Source: Embiotoca jacksoni
Lineage: Eukaryota > Chordata > Actinopteri > Embiotocidae
Direction of reading: 5' to 3'
DNA length: 64,000 bases
NCBI GenBank assembly: GCA_022577435.1
Contig: JAKOON010000012.1
Coordinates: 16,229,085-16,293,084 of the forward strand
A model generated the notes under the pieces. The model was given only the letters and a program-made list of their open reading frames with translations, was not told where the DNA came from and ran no database searches. Below, piece after piece: positions 26,001 through 35,749 of this stretch. Every line of letters begins with the position of its first letter. The first letter of the stretch is position 1. Both the position numbers and the translations under genes were made by a program.

Positions 26001-29000
26001 AAAACAACACATTTAGCAGGGAATTTGTGGGACGAGATCACGTCCTGGTTTTTGTCCCCCTGAATGTAAGCGAAGAGGCTGTCATCTGCAGTACATTGTG
26101 ACGGGAGGAAGCCGCTCGGAGACCGCGGCAATCTCCGGTAGAGCAGCTCGACCGGGCGGGGAGCTTGTCGAGAAAACAAAATAAAGCAAACATGCCCAAA
26201 CTCCCGGTCGTAAAAAAAAAAAAAAAAACTTTACTTCGACACCGTCTACCCCAGCTGTCTCAATTTGGACAAGAAATGCGTCCTCCTCCTGCTACAGACA
26301 CAGCATGTGAAATAGTTACGCAATAAACAGGAGGATTGATGTTTTTAAGGACTAAAACACAGCCGGCTGTATTAACTTTGTCTTTAGGCTGCAGCACAAA
26401 GTAGGAAATGACAACAATGACCGCAAAACGGGACGGAAAAAAAAGAAGCCGTTTAACAACATTTAAATCAAAGAAACGTGTCCAAAATGAGGACGGAAGA
26501 TAAAACGCTCCGCGCAGAGGACGGAACGGAGACGCATCGCACATCGTGAAGGACACGTCTTCAGTGGAATATGCGGGTAACGTGGCCTCCTGAACATCTT
26601 GATTCATTATTCAATATGTTTCGAGTTTTGAGGATAAACTTGAATATTTGTCAAACAGATTATTAAACTGCGCACAGTTTTTTTGATTTGTTACTACATA
26701 TTTTTGATGTTTTTTGTTTTTTTTTCAACCACAATACTCCGTACTATCAAATCCCTCTTTTGAACTTCCAACTAATGTTCATCTCTGACTCCTTTTAGTG
26801 TTGTGTGGCAACGTTACCCTCTGTCTCTCAGCCGCACAGAGTACTGCATCTCCAACATGTGCCTGCGCCCCTGCTGCCCCCAACAGCTCCCTCTCGATGC
26901 GGCTCAGCCACAGGTGGAGGTCCTCCTGGCTGGTGGTGCAACGACTGGAGGCCTCGAGGGCCTGCTCCAGCCTCTGCAGCACATCCAAACTGCTCAGGCT
27001 CAGCACCGAGCAACGGATACGCAGTGCGTCCATCTTCTCCTGTACCTGCTGGGCTTCCTCCTCTGAAAAGGGGAAGACTAAAATATTGATCTGCAGATAT
27101 GTGGGGCTGATATTGAAAACATTAGACAAGATTTACAGAATGCACTTATATTTTTATTTTCAAATTTCATATTTCCCAGACATTTGTTAGAAATCAGTTA
27201 CTTTGACTAATTTTGAGACAAACTCTGCAGGATCATTTAACAACACTGAGTGTGTGCAAATTGTGTCGTTCATGATAATTTTGGTAGAATTTTTTATTTG
27301 AATCAAAAAAAAAAATTCTAATTGTGATAATGGCAATAGTCCGACTTGTTCAATCAGGTCGTAGCGCTACGCAGCGTAACGCAATGATATACGGTCTGTG
27401 CTCCACCTACATGCAGCAGCAAGCATGGCTGAAAGGGGCTCCATGGTGGAGGAGCTAGTTCCAAAAAGGGGAGCAACTTCAATAGTTTGGAAGCAGTTTG
27501 GTTAGAAAAGATCAGATATACAACTGCAGTGATATGTTCGTTTTTATTATAGGCCTACAACAAGTACTTCCGAACCAGCGATCTGATTGGTCAACTGAAC
27601 ATTTGGAACGTGCTCAAGTCAGCATAACATCACACCCTCCTCATCACCAGAAATATCACTCCACCTTCTGAGTGGGGATATATATTTGGGATTTAATTTA
27701 TTAACATATGCAATATAATGTTGTTTTTACTTGTTATAGGTCTATCAAATGTGATCAATTTGGTGAAATCGCGTCTGTTTTGGTCCTTTGTCGCTCCGAG
27801 CAGCCGTACCGTAACACCACGGATACTCGCGCACGTAAAATCCTGGCGGCGGGAAACTTGACCGGTAATGTTTTAACCATAAACCGGTTTTAACACGACA
27901 CGGTGCGACGTCTTTTTTCAGCGGATATCTTACTAACAACAAGATTGAGCGAGCTACGCAGTTTAGTGTTTCTATGTGTATTCATTCAGTTTGAGAATCG
28001 ATCTCTGGAAGCCAATAAAACGGACTAGATCTCGTCTCTGTTGCTACGTCGTTACGAAGGATCGGACCACTTCCTGGAGTAGTAAACACTGCATACATTA
28101 CATTAGCTTATGCTGACGTGACTGATTGTTTTCCAGTTGTTAGTCACACCCTGTGTATTGCCATGGAGATGGAGATCACACAAACAAAAAGTTTTATATT
28201 TTGAGAGCAAATTTCCCCACAATATGAATACATTTAGATTACATATTTTATTTAGCTGGTAACTAGTTGTATAATCAAAATATTACACAAGAGGGTGTGC
28301 TTTAATGTCATTGTTGGCACGACAGAGATGCGGTCAGTAAGCATCACTGAAGTACACCCTCTCCTGTAATATTGCTTAAATGAATATTTGCAGACAGACT
28401 GTTTGTTCTGTGGCTGGAGAACACATAACTTATTCTCACAGTTTGCTTATTCTGACATATAAAACTGCAACACTTTGGTTATAATTCATTTTAATTAAGT
28501 TCAAATTAATGGTGAAAGATTATTTTAGGGCCTTATCAGGCGACCCCTAAACAACATTTGCTGCCACTTGCAGGATTCTAAATGTCAGAATTTGTATAAA
28601 TTATTCCAAGCAGAGTGACTAATGCGCTTTCACAATATTCAGTAAAGATTACCTGAAATTGCTTCCATTAGATCATGACCTGACTTTTGTAGTTTCCCTA
28701 GTTCAGCAGTTTTCATTTGAATCTCTTCAACAACCGCCTAAAAGAAAAGAAAGTGTCATATATTTTATATATACATTCACTTTGAATGCAGTAGAACCAC
28801 ATTCGGTAGATTTCTGACCTTGGCCCGATCTGTGGCCTCTGACAGGTGCAGCATCACTCTCTCTGCATTTCGTAGTTCAGCCAGCGTCTGTTCCACAGAT
28901 ATGAGCCACTGCTGCAGGCTGTCTACGCCCTCCTGGAAGAGCTGGGCCCTGGGCAGGATGAGCTCCAGACTCGCCCTCCTACCGAAGGTCCCATAATCAG

Positions 29001-30946
29001 TGGGTGAGATTTGTATCATGCATCAGGCCTTACCAAAAGAAAAGTGTGACATTGAAGCTGACCTTTGCTCTGCCTCCAGCTGTAAGGCCTCCCACTTCAG
29101 TTGGAGAGCGGAGAGCTTGACCTTTGCCTGCTCCCCCTCCTCGCCTGGGTGGGCCTCCACCAGCCGAGGACCCTCCAACGTCATAGAGTCCATACTACGC
29201 CTTCGGTCCGTTAGGAGGCGCTGCAAGAGCTGCAGAACAACACAACATCTCAGGTAAACACTTTGTGGACTGAAAAACATTTTAACATACGAGGCTTAAT
29301 TTCCGAGAAGAGACGTTGCTAGCAGCAAGAGTTAATATTTATCAAGGCCCTATTCTGTTTTGTGCCTGCCTTTGTGTCAGGATGGAGGAAGCCCCGTCTC
29401 ATGTGTCAAGCCTACATTGTCAAGAAGCAGGCCGGTTTCACCTCATCCAAAGAGCTCACAATGGGTGTGATTGCAGCTGAAAGGTGAGAGACTTCCCTGC
29501 TTTTTTTCATACCCTCAGAACATGTTCACAAAGACTTACTGAAGCTCATTGTGGCTCTGAACGCCACCCGTTTACCACTGAATAGAGCAGAATTCATCTT
29601 TTAAACGAAGCGGCTGAGCATTTTCCATGACCTCAGCACACATTTCTATAGGTAAACCTCGGAGGTGTACTCTGCCTGCTATAGAACCTCAAAGATGCTT
29701 TCTAGAGCAAGAAATGAGGTGATGAGAGGATGGAGATAACAAACCTTTTGCTCTTGGAGCTGCGCTTTCACCACTTTGACCTCTGAGGATGGGGGTTTCT
29801 GATTGGCTGTGAGCTCCTCTATCTCACTGACCCATGTGAGCAAAGCTTCCAGGTTTTGCAGAAACGTGTCAGAATCTGTAGAGACATCTTTCAGCGCCAA
29901 GGCGGATCTCGTTCCCTTGAGAAAGGCCACAAAGTATGTGCTTAAGTTTAAATAAATACAAAATTATTTCAGAAGAAATCTGATCAGCTGCAACACAAGT
30001 AGAACAGAGGTGAAGGCGGAACATACCCTCCATCTGTCCAGACTGGAATCCTGGTCTGAGCTAGAATGTCCATCACTTTGAAGCTGCAAAGCAAAGACAG
30101 TCCATGTGTCGTGTTAGTTCATGAAATTGTAGTTTTAAAAAGACCCACCACCACGTGATAAAGACAAAATATAGATTTTAAAAACAGACACTTAGGTGAG
30201 AAGTTCAGATGATGGAAGGAAAGACGGAAAATGGAGGACAGATGAGATTTGTCGTGTTTGAAAGTTGGTGTTTTTGTTTTTTTTTCAACCTCAGCGAGTT
30301 CCTCTGCGACACCGTTCAGGACTCTAACAGTTCTGGTCACTATGGGGTTCCCTCCTTTGTCTCCTGTCGGATACTCCGTCACTTCCACGATTTCTGTCAC
30401 AGTCGTCTCTGTCACCTCCGTCACTTCTGTGACCTCACGTGATGCCACGGTCTTCCAGGACCAAGGGCTTCCCTCCCTCGAGTCTCTCCTCTGGAAGCTG
30501 GCCCTCCTCTCTGCACTGCTCTTGTCTGGGTGGGCCAGGGGGGATCTGGCAAACTCCGGAGGCACCGTCCTCCTCGTTAGTGTCCCATTTCGGGATGTTT
30601 TTATCGGAGAAGGGCTGCTGTGCCAAGCGTTTTCCAGAGTGCTGGTACTCCTGATTGTTGAGGCAGGAGAGCTGTTCAGGGGTTTATCTGAATTAGGAGT
30701 ATGAGCCCCCTGCTCCCTCTTAAGATCGATTTCCTGTGCCTCCTCGTCTCCCTCCACGTCGCTTTCCTTGTTCGCATCGTCCTCGGCTTTGTCCTTGAAA
30801 GTTTCTTCTCTTTTGACCTCCCCATGTTGCTCCGTTGGCTGCCACTCTCTTCGTCGTTGGTAGCACTCCTTCAAGAAGTCCTCGTCCGACCTCACGTGCT
30901 TGGACTTCTGGCCCAGGCAGCTGGGCCGGCTGATGAGGTTACCCAT
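12614..30946 (-). CDS. Stand-alone spectraplakin tail: spectrin repeats, EF hands, GAS2 domain (MACF1/dystonin-like)
   Basis: Thirty-eight exons with continuous phases encode about 2,133 residues. Limits, 5' to 3': 30946-30290, 30083-30027, 29915-29745, 29229-29063, 28978-28819, 28737-28653, 27062-26818, 25193-25074, 24972-24865, 24759-24541, 24198-23995, 23906-23675, 23565-23339, 23246-23124, 23037-22936, 22583-22482, 22370-22206, 21979-21824, 20824-20627, 20155-20027, 19907-19737, 19619-19464, 19365-19159, 19039-18920, 18820-18651, 18522-18363, 17991-17797, 17497-17372, 17059-16916, 16718-16530, 16347-16233, 16134-15968, 15790-15628, 15462-15308, 15232-15158, 14899-14782, 14007-13862, 12811-12614. 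Exon by exon it follows the C-terminal half of MACF1 and dystonin, for example HKLEEALLFSGRFTDALQAL and FQKELGKRAGC. Unlike these 5,000-7,000-residue giants it has no actin-binding, plakin or plakin-repeat domain. A microtubule-binding, calcium-responsive structural protein is inferred. It lies directly downstream of plectin on the same strand. I cannot decide between a MACF1, dystonin or separate plectin-linked origin. Confidence 0.9.
14782..15232 (-). CDS. GAS2 (GAR) microtubule-binding domain of the tail gene
   Basis: Exon 35 (15232-15158) encodes VSRQVSQCNCPKRFQVEQIS ending NRYR. Exon 36 (14899-14782) encodes FGDSQQLRMVRILRSTLMVR followed by VGGGWTALDEFLVKNDPCR. This is the complete GAS2-related domain: the CNC zinc-type motif, the RILRST strand, the VGGGW turn and the DEFL..DPCR end are all present. 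The domain binds and stabilises microtubules in GAS2, MACF1 and dystonin. Plectin lacks it. Spacing and phase (0 in, 1 out) match the following tail exon. Confidence 0.95.
15308..15790 (-). CDS. EF-hand pair of the tail gene
   Basis: Exons 33 (15790-15628) and 34 (15462-15308) encode MEEFANFDFNIWRKRYMQWI, then two EF hands. Loop 1 is DRDQDGRISQKE (about residues 1884-1895) and loop 2 is DMNSDGFIDYYE (about 1920-1931). Both keep the acidic or Asn ligands at positions 1, 3 and 5, Gly at 6, a hydrophobic residue at 8 and Glu at 12, so both should bind calcium. The segment LASKFPTNSLEM between them and FVSALHPSRDPYR after them match MACF1 and dystonin nearly residue for residue. In spectraplakins this pair sits next to the GAS2 domain and is proposed to tune microtubule binding. 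Confidence 0.93.
15968..16718 (-). CDS. Last spectrin repeat and variable linker of the tail gene
   Basis: Exons 30-32 encode the final repeat and the linker to the EF hands. Exon 30 contains VQRLLDWMSSAEEALNLRDQEPLPD, matching the MACF1/dystonin repeat with WAETTL..RDQEPIP. Exon 31 has VFMDELNKKFPEVEHATKSC and a Lys/Ser-rich end, equal to the [21 protein letters not shown] segment. Exon 32 is a Pro/Leu-rich linker followed by SQWQKLWLLAAARQNRLEQ, matching the WQQVWLLALERQRKL helix. The junctions use phases 0, 1 and 0. Exon 32 ends in an unusual GTTATT donor, which is acceptable because the phase and protein match continue into exon 33. Confidence 0.85.
16916..29915 (-). CDS. Spectrin-repeat rod of the tail gene (about 14 repeats)
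   Basis: Exons 3 to 29 encode successive triple-helical spectrin repeats. Helix A is marked by WL/WM motifs about every 105-115 residues: LEALLTWVSEIEEL, LQQWLISVEQTL, LHLWLSRIEREL, MAWFKETALSLE, VSPWLEETQSLIG, LFEWLKSAELRS, LHTWLSRTAEQL, LLQWLENTDLRL, LVDWMSEVEQTL and LNDWLYRAEPQL. Near the start stands TANQKPPSSEVKVVKAQLQEQK, nearly identical to the matching MACF1/dystonin repeat. Exon breaks fall at the positions remembered for MACF1 (for example after QEQK, HKLEEAL, VSKQDRLEAALQQ). Between exon 7 (ends AAERQR) and exon 8 (starts LEQAVVKEMAW) about 68 residues of helices B and C are missing compared with MACF1 and dystonin. The rod probably acts as a flexible spacer. Confidence 0.88.
20994..21776. 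mobile_element. Non-autonomous DNA transposon with 15-bp terminal inverted repeats
   Basis: The left end GGCCTGATTTACTAA (20994-21008) and the right end TTAGTAAATCAGGCC (21762-21776) are exact reverse complements. The 783-bp element fills most of the intron between exons 18 and 19 of the tail gene and has no transposase frame. The terminus resembles non-autonomous elements common in teleosts, possibly of the PIF/Harbinger group. Target-site duplication is unclear (TAT on the left side, TTA on the right). Confidence 0.75.
25194..26817 (-). other. Intron 7 of the tail gene, lacking an expected exon
   Basis: This 1.6-kb intron lies where MACF1 and dystonin carry an exon for about 68 residues around a VPWRAREGL motif. 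I cannot find that motif on the minus strand. The intron instead holds a 49-bp minisatellite (25.35-25.53 kb), long T and A runs, and a CpG-rich block at about 26.03-26.60 kb that looks inserted. Confidence 0.6.
25347..25530. repeat. Minisatellite, about 49-bp unit
   Basis: Three to four copies of a pyrimidine-rich unit built from CTAACATCTTCCATCTTCCT and TTTAACATCTATCATCTTCC stand in tandem, with one shortened 21-bp copy (CTAACATCTTACATCTTATTT). It lies in intron 7, about 150 bases from exon 8. Confidence 0.85.
26818..28652 (-). other. Intron 6 of the tail gene (27,063-28,652) with a CpG-rich insert, next to exon 7
   Basis: The 1.6-kb intron between exon 6 and exon 7 contains a CpG-rich block (about 27,355-28,080) unlike its AT-rich surroundings. 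The block includes the hAT-like coding fragment at 27.4 kb and an E2F-like GGCGGGAAAC at about 27,845. No spectrin exon is visible. The block is probably inserted transposon sequence, though a promoter-like CpG island cannot be excluded. Confidence 0.5.
27355..27560 (+). mobile_element. hAT-like transposon remnant with BED-finger coding fragment
   Basis: On the plus strand, ATG at 27425 opens 26 codons reading MAERGSMVEELVPKRGATSI then VWKQFG and a TAG at 27503. The phrase VEELVPKRGATSIVWKQFG is the start of a BED-type zinc finger region known from hAT transposases and ZBED proteins of teleosts. The Cys/His part of the finger is not readable after the stop, so the copy is dead or a non-autonomous derivative. 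Element ends and target-site duplications could not be placed. Confidence 0.6.
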
Positions 30947-31026
30947 AATTCTTCAGCCCAGAGGCTAGTGAGGTAATAGGTGAGGTAAGGCCCCTCGGCC
31001 ATGCAAGCGGAAGATCCTTCAGCTAC
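30290..31026 (-). CDS. Unique N-terminal exon of the spectraplakin-tail gene, with 5' UTR
   Basis: The exon follows a TTATTTTAG acceptor at 31027, so at least one more upstream non-coding exon exists. The start at 30946 is preceded in frame by a TGA, which fixes it. The 219 residues begin MGNLISRPSCLGQKSKHVRS. Gly2 with Ser6 and a nearby Cys10 fits N-myristoylation plus palmitoylation (inference). The rest is charged and disordered: an EGDEEAQEIDLKREQ region, a Ser-rich stretch, then a Thr/Val/Glu-rich run with TVTEIVEVTEYP and the conserved-looking VTRTVRVLNGVAEELAE. The donor GAG|GTTGAA is weaker than most. An upstream ATG at 31002 opens a 36-codon frame that overlaps the real start in another frame and stops at 30892, which may lower translation. 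No known domain is present. Confidence 0.75.
30892..31002 (-). promoter_or_regulatory. Overlapping upstream open reading frame
   Basis: An ATG in the context GCATGG lies 56 bases upstream of the main start in the same exon. Its 36-codon frame starts MAEGPYLTYYLTSLWAEELW and ends at TGA 30892, past the main ATG. A start like this usually reduces initiation at the downstream ATG unless skipped. Function is inferred only. Confidence 0.4.
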
Positions 31027-34000
31027 CTAAAATAAGACAAGGCGGCTCTGGGTCATCATGCAGTGAACAGTTTCTCATTTTGTAAATCAACAAAATTATG
31101 CCACCTCTTTCTTTATAAGCACAACTTTCCTGTTATAAAGCCACTCAGTACTACTTGCCACAGCCTACGCTTCCAGAAATCTGCTATCAGACAAAATGAA
31201 AACAGTCTTCCACCCTTTGTTTGCTAAATATCTGTGCCAGCATTGCCCTTCTCTTGGCACTGAAGCACCAGAGGGAACTACAGCAGAGGCACACGGCCAG
31301 GATATTCCCCGTCCTTTTGTTTCTCCTTCGACCACATACACACACGCTCCCCACTATCTCACATCACCGACTGAAATATTCTGGGCTTAGAAATCAATGT
31401 GACAGGCTTGTCGAGGATCCCACTGTTGAGCCTGGCACAGAAAATCCGGTGGCAACCAGCCAGCGCTTTCTGTAACTCAGCCTGGACCAGTCCTGGGAAA
31501 CCCGTGAAGGATCTGATCAAATATGACAGCCATAAAAACGCAGACATCGTCCCATTTCTCTGGAGGGGGCGGAACACTTAGTGGCATGAGAGCAGTGGGG
31601 GGTTGTTAGCAAAACAGAGAGCAAACACCTTATAGTATGGAGTATTCAAATACAGGTGCTTTTACGCAAACAAATGCTTCTCCAGAAGGAGCTTGGAGGA
31701 CACGTGCCTTTCTCTTACTACTACGTTACTCCATAGTACAACATTTGGAATCCAACATTGAGCTAATCAGCGTCTTATTTGACCAGAATTAGTTTTATAT
31801 CTGAAAAAAACCCGATTGGCAGTGACAGTTTCAAACTGTGTCGTGCTGTCTGCTGCCCCCCCCCCCCCCCCCCCCCCAGCTCAGCGCCTTCATGGTTTTG
31901 ACAGAAGGGTTAGAGGTGAGTGTAATTATCTTGGCCTAGAGGAGCTGAGGTGAGCCCATCAGGAGATCACAGGGAGGATTCCTGTTGATGACCGATCCTC
32001 CCTCTGAGACAGAGCAGGACCGGTCCATTCAGAATGATACAGGTCACCTCAGGTCACGCTTGGTGACTAAAGACCTGTGGGGGGGCAATATGGGTCAGCA
32101 AAGGGGAAATCGGGATGTTGGCTCCTCAAACTACTGACAGGGATGTTTTTTCTGGGGCGGATGTGCAGCGCTGCACGGATACAGTTACACGTCAGTTACG
32201 GCCATGCCGCAGGCGGACAAAATTATGCTGAATATGCAGCTTTCTTATCTTTGTCAGAGGTTAGACAAAGACAGTCTGCAGCCAGGGAGAACTTCACATT
32301 GTGCTGCTGTCAATATCCACCCCCAGTCTGAATCTAATGACATTTGGGTGTGTAAATATGAAACAGAATAATCATGTGACTGTGTTTAACCCAATGAGAA
32401 TCTAAACATTAGCTACTTCAATATGATCCCTCCATGTGCATTAGGCAAGTAATTAGCCACATCATGAATGTCTCTGCTGAGCAGATGATGCAGTCGGGGG
32501 GGTCCACAGGGGAGTACACAGTCTGATCAGAGTGGTGCCCAGACAAAGCCCTCGCCTCCAGATCAATGATTACCCGGTTAGCTCAGATCACTGGCCAGCG
32601 GGCTCCCGGGGAGGCCGGAGAGTGTCTGTGGCCGTGTCCACATGGGTTAGCAATTCAAGAGAGAGGGTGTGCCGTGTCTGGTTACTGCACCACATGTGTG
32701 GTCATTTGCTAAATGACATGCTTGCTTATACAGTGATCTCACAGCAGAGTCAGAGGCTATGCTGAGTAGTTTCATCACATTCTACACGAACAGTGAGATT
32801 TTAAATTCATATGCTTCTCTATTTTATTTTTCAGCATTTGATTCGACAGGGCCACTCAGACGCTGATATAAAGGAGGCATGAAGCAGGCAACTCTATCAT
32901 TTAACAGGCGGTTTTTGGCCCTCACATGAAGGCATCCAACAAAACCGTGACCTACATTATTCTACAATGGAAGCAAACCAGGAAAACCCTCTCAGCACGC
33001 CTCTGTGTCTGATACACACCTCACACTCTCTAGTACAATCATACTAGACAGAGAACCACTCCACTGTTGAACTCATATTGTCGATGACCTCACCATCTCA
33101 TCACTTAACCTATTTTGAAATGGCCCTTAAGTCAGACCAGCCCTTTTCTCTCTGCTCTCCACTGTGATTTATGACACATGACCGCAGTCCATTTCCTGAT
33201 GAATCTGATCATGACCATCGGAGCTTTACCATAGTATGGCAAGACAAATATGAGATTAAAAACCCTAACGTTATTATTGGTATCTCTGCAAGAAAGCACA
33301 TACTTTAATTTAATTTTTCACGTCTAATTCTTAATGCAGGAGGCATGTATGTTTGTGTATATATACACAAGTGTATTTAACAACATTTTAAACAACAATA
33401 TATCAGACAAAAGGTCCCGTGTTCATCTTATTTGTCTAACTCTACGGTTAAAACAGCTCTGGATGGGTGGAGCTGTAATCAGTAGCAGAACAATAATCAT
33501 TCACCACAACAGTAGAGCACCATGACGTTGTGTCACTGCTGTGTGTCAGTCTGTGTGAAGGGAGGTCCTGAAGTAGTAATCACTGTAGTGGTCTCTAATC
33601 AAGGATGGCAGCTGTGCGTTCACCCAAGGGACCCATAACATGTTAGGGTGGATATTGTACAAGGTCACCCGTTCATCTGCAACTCTGTCCTCTAAATGTG
33701 AAACGCAAAGCTGCAGTTCGAAATCAAATGTCAGCATGGTTTTAGCCCAATGAGGACTTATTTAATGAGGTATTTTAACTGTCAAGAGACTGTACACAAA
33801 GAACAAACTTTTGAACTGAATAAAATATACTCACATCAGGATGCTCCATTCACTCTGATGGTGTTTCTACTGGAATATTTCATGGCCTGCTGAACTTGTG
33901 TTTTTCCCGCAGTTAGAATAAATAGAGGAAATCCCTCAATCAGAACAAAATCACTGTCACATGGCTCCCTGCTTTAATCACTGACCAGCAAAGTCCAAAA

Positions 34001-34040
<40 letters not shown>

Positions 34041-34097
34041 CGCGGGCCAATCCTGAGTCCATGGCAGTTTTGGCGGTTTGAAGCTGACGTGAATTGA
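31027..34097. other. Region upstream of the tail gene's first placed exon
   Basis: No coding exon is supported here. The region must contain most of the first intron, since the exon at 31026 begins with an acceptor. A run of 22 C residues lies at about 31,856-31,877. Confidence 0.5.
34006..34038. repeat. (TC)n microsatellite
   Basis: About 16 TC dinucleotides are followed by CCCCGCGGGCCAAT, close to the candidate first exon. Confidence 0.9.
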
Positions 34098-34103
34098 ACT
34101 TAC

Positions 34104-34157
34104 CCCGCAGCAGAGTCGAGCATGAGTAAAGGAATCCGGCTCGTCCTCAATCACCAT
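34104..34157 (-). CDS. Candidate alternative first exon (MVIEDEPDSF)
   Basis: On the minus strand an ATG at 34157 opens 18 codons reading MVIEDEPDSFTHARLCCG, ending exactly at a strong GGG|GTAAGT donor in phase 0. Upstream (higher coordinates) is a G-rich GGGAGGGG region near 34.43-34.50 kb that could be a TATA-less promoter. Exons 2 and 3 of the tail gene start in phase 0, so joining to either would keep frame and give an isoform without the acylated N-terminus. Joining to the 31026 acceptor would instead make it 5' UTR. Without transcripts this is only a candidate. Confidence 0.3.
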
Positions 34158-34683
34158 TCAGAAAGGAGGGAGAGAGAAAAAAAAATCCAGCTTTGTTTGA
34201 GCATCCTTTGAACGGCCTCCCAGCTCCAACATCCCAAACTGAAGGCTCCTCACACACATGCACATGTTTACTCCCTCCAACACACACTCAATCAAGTCCA
34301 CTCATTCACACATGCTCGCATACAAACACACTTTCTAAACACACTCACACATGCCCTGATAACTCCTGCTTTTCCGTTGCCCACAGTCACAGGCAAACAA
34401 TGTCCTCCTCTCCCCTCACAGCGCACCCCTCCCCTCCCTTCCCCTCCCCTCACTTCTCCTCCCACCAGCTCTGCTCCTCTCCCTTTCTTCTTTGTTGTGG
34501 GAGCTGCGATAGAGGAATTCCTTCCTTGTTAACGCCCGCCGATGAGATAGTGCACCCAGATGGAGACAATGTATTCCAACGGCTCAGTTGAACTCCCACA
34601 GTTCCCGGCCAAGAGCAGTTTTCACATGGAGGTCAGATTGTGCCAGCTCCATATAACGACCCGGCGGAGGCATTTTCACCAGC

Positions 34684-34684
<1 letters not shown>

Positions 34685-34726
<42 letters not shown>
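34685..34726. repeat. (CTG)14 trinucleotide repeat
   Basis: Fourteen uninterrupted CTG units on the plus strand (CAG on the minus strand). No exon on either strand is supported around it, so a coding repeat is unlikely. Confidence 0.95.
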
Positions 34727-34729
<3 letters not shown>

Positions 34730-35705
34730 AGGTTGCTCCTGTACCAGGCAGCGAGGCGGCAAAGTGCCCCCTTTACCTTTCTGAGGCTTTATTCACTCAC
34801 TCTCTCCCCCTTCTCATCCAACAAAGCTCCTCCTCTGAGTCTGACTGTGGCTCAGAAACTCCATGCTGCTTCTGCTTGAAAAATGGGGTGGGGTGGGGGC
34901 AACAACAACAAAAAAAGGAGAGTTTTCTAAAGACCCCTGGGCCGCCCTCGAAACATTCACATGTTAAGTGACAGCTGCCTCAGCCCGTACCCTCTCACTC
35001 GATGGCGAGGCAGAGAAGTGCAGGCTACAAAAGAAGGGACCCACACCCACCCTGCTATCCTCCCACTCACACATTCACCCCCAGCCCCCTTGCAGTCCCC
35101 GATTCTCCATTCAGAGTCAGTGCAGCAGTCTCCACAGCAGCAACAAAGACGACTAATTACTGTAAAACATCTCAGATTACTTTTCAACTCACTTCCAGCC
35201 ATTGCAGCCCAAACCCATAAACAAAGAGGCTGCAAGCAAACAGAAAATAGAGAGCAATGGGAAGATAATGCAGAGTGTTTTCTCTGCTTTTGGCATGAGA
35301 AACCAAGGAAAGACCCCTATGGGGTTGAATTCTGTCATGCCCAATTTAAATAAGTCACAATATTTGCCTTGGAAATACAATAAACCGAGGATACTGTATG
35401 CCAACACATCACAGAAACATCTCCTCACATTTTCTGCTGTTTGAACTGAACCCTGTGAGCGTGGTCTGTTTCACACATTTCAGGTATTAATTCATTCACA
35501 GCGAGCAGGTGCACTATAAACCAACAGAAGAGCGCGCACAGGTGACTTCCTTACAAAGAGTGTTTCGGCCCCAGATCCTGCCCTCTTTAGTCCTCTTTCT
35601 GTCTTTCTCCAGCCAACCAAATAATCTACCAATCGACTGATCCTGCAAACGCACGCATGCATGTACAGTACACCCACACACTCTGTCTCCCTCTGTCTCG
35701 CCAGT

Positions 35706-35707
<2 letters not shown>

Positions 35708-35745
<38 letters not shown>
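35708..35745. repeat. (CA)n microsatellite
   Basis: About 19 CA dinucleotides followed by CGCACGCATGCA. Confidence 0.95.

Positions 35746-35749
<4 letters not shown>

Noticed and set aside
25973..26607. CpG-rich frames in intron 7 as a possible missing spectrin exon
   Set aside because: The translations lack heptad pattern and any match to MACF1 or dystonin; inserted sequence is more likely.
33546..33737. Minus-strand 63-codon frame starting MLTFDFELQLCVSHLEDRV
   Set aside because: No splice signals in phase, no recognisable domain, and not linked to either neighbouring gene.
34193..35240. Long plus-strand frames around the CTG repeat (poly-Leu or poly-Cys)
   Set aside because: They are low-complexity translations of simple repeats without splice or start support.
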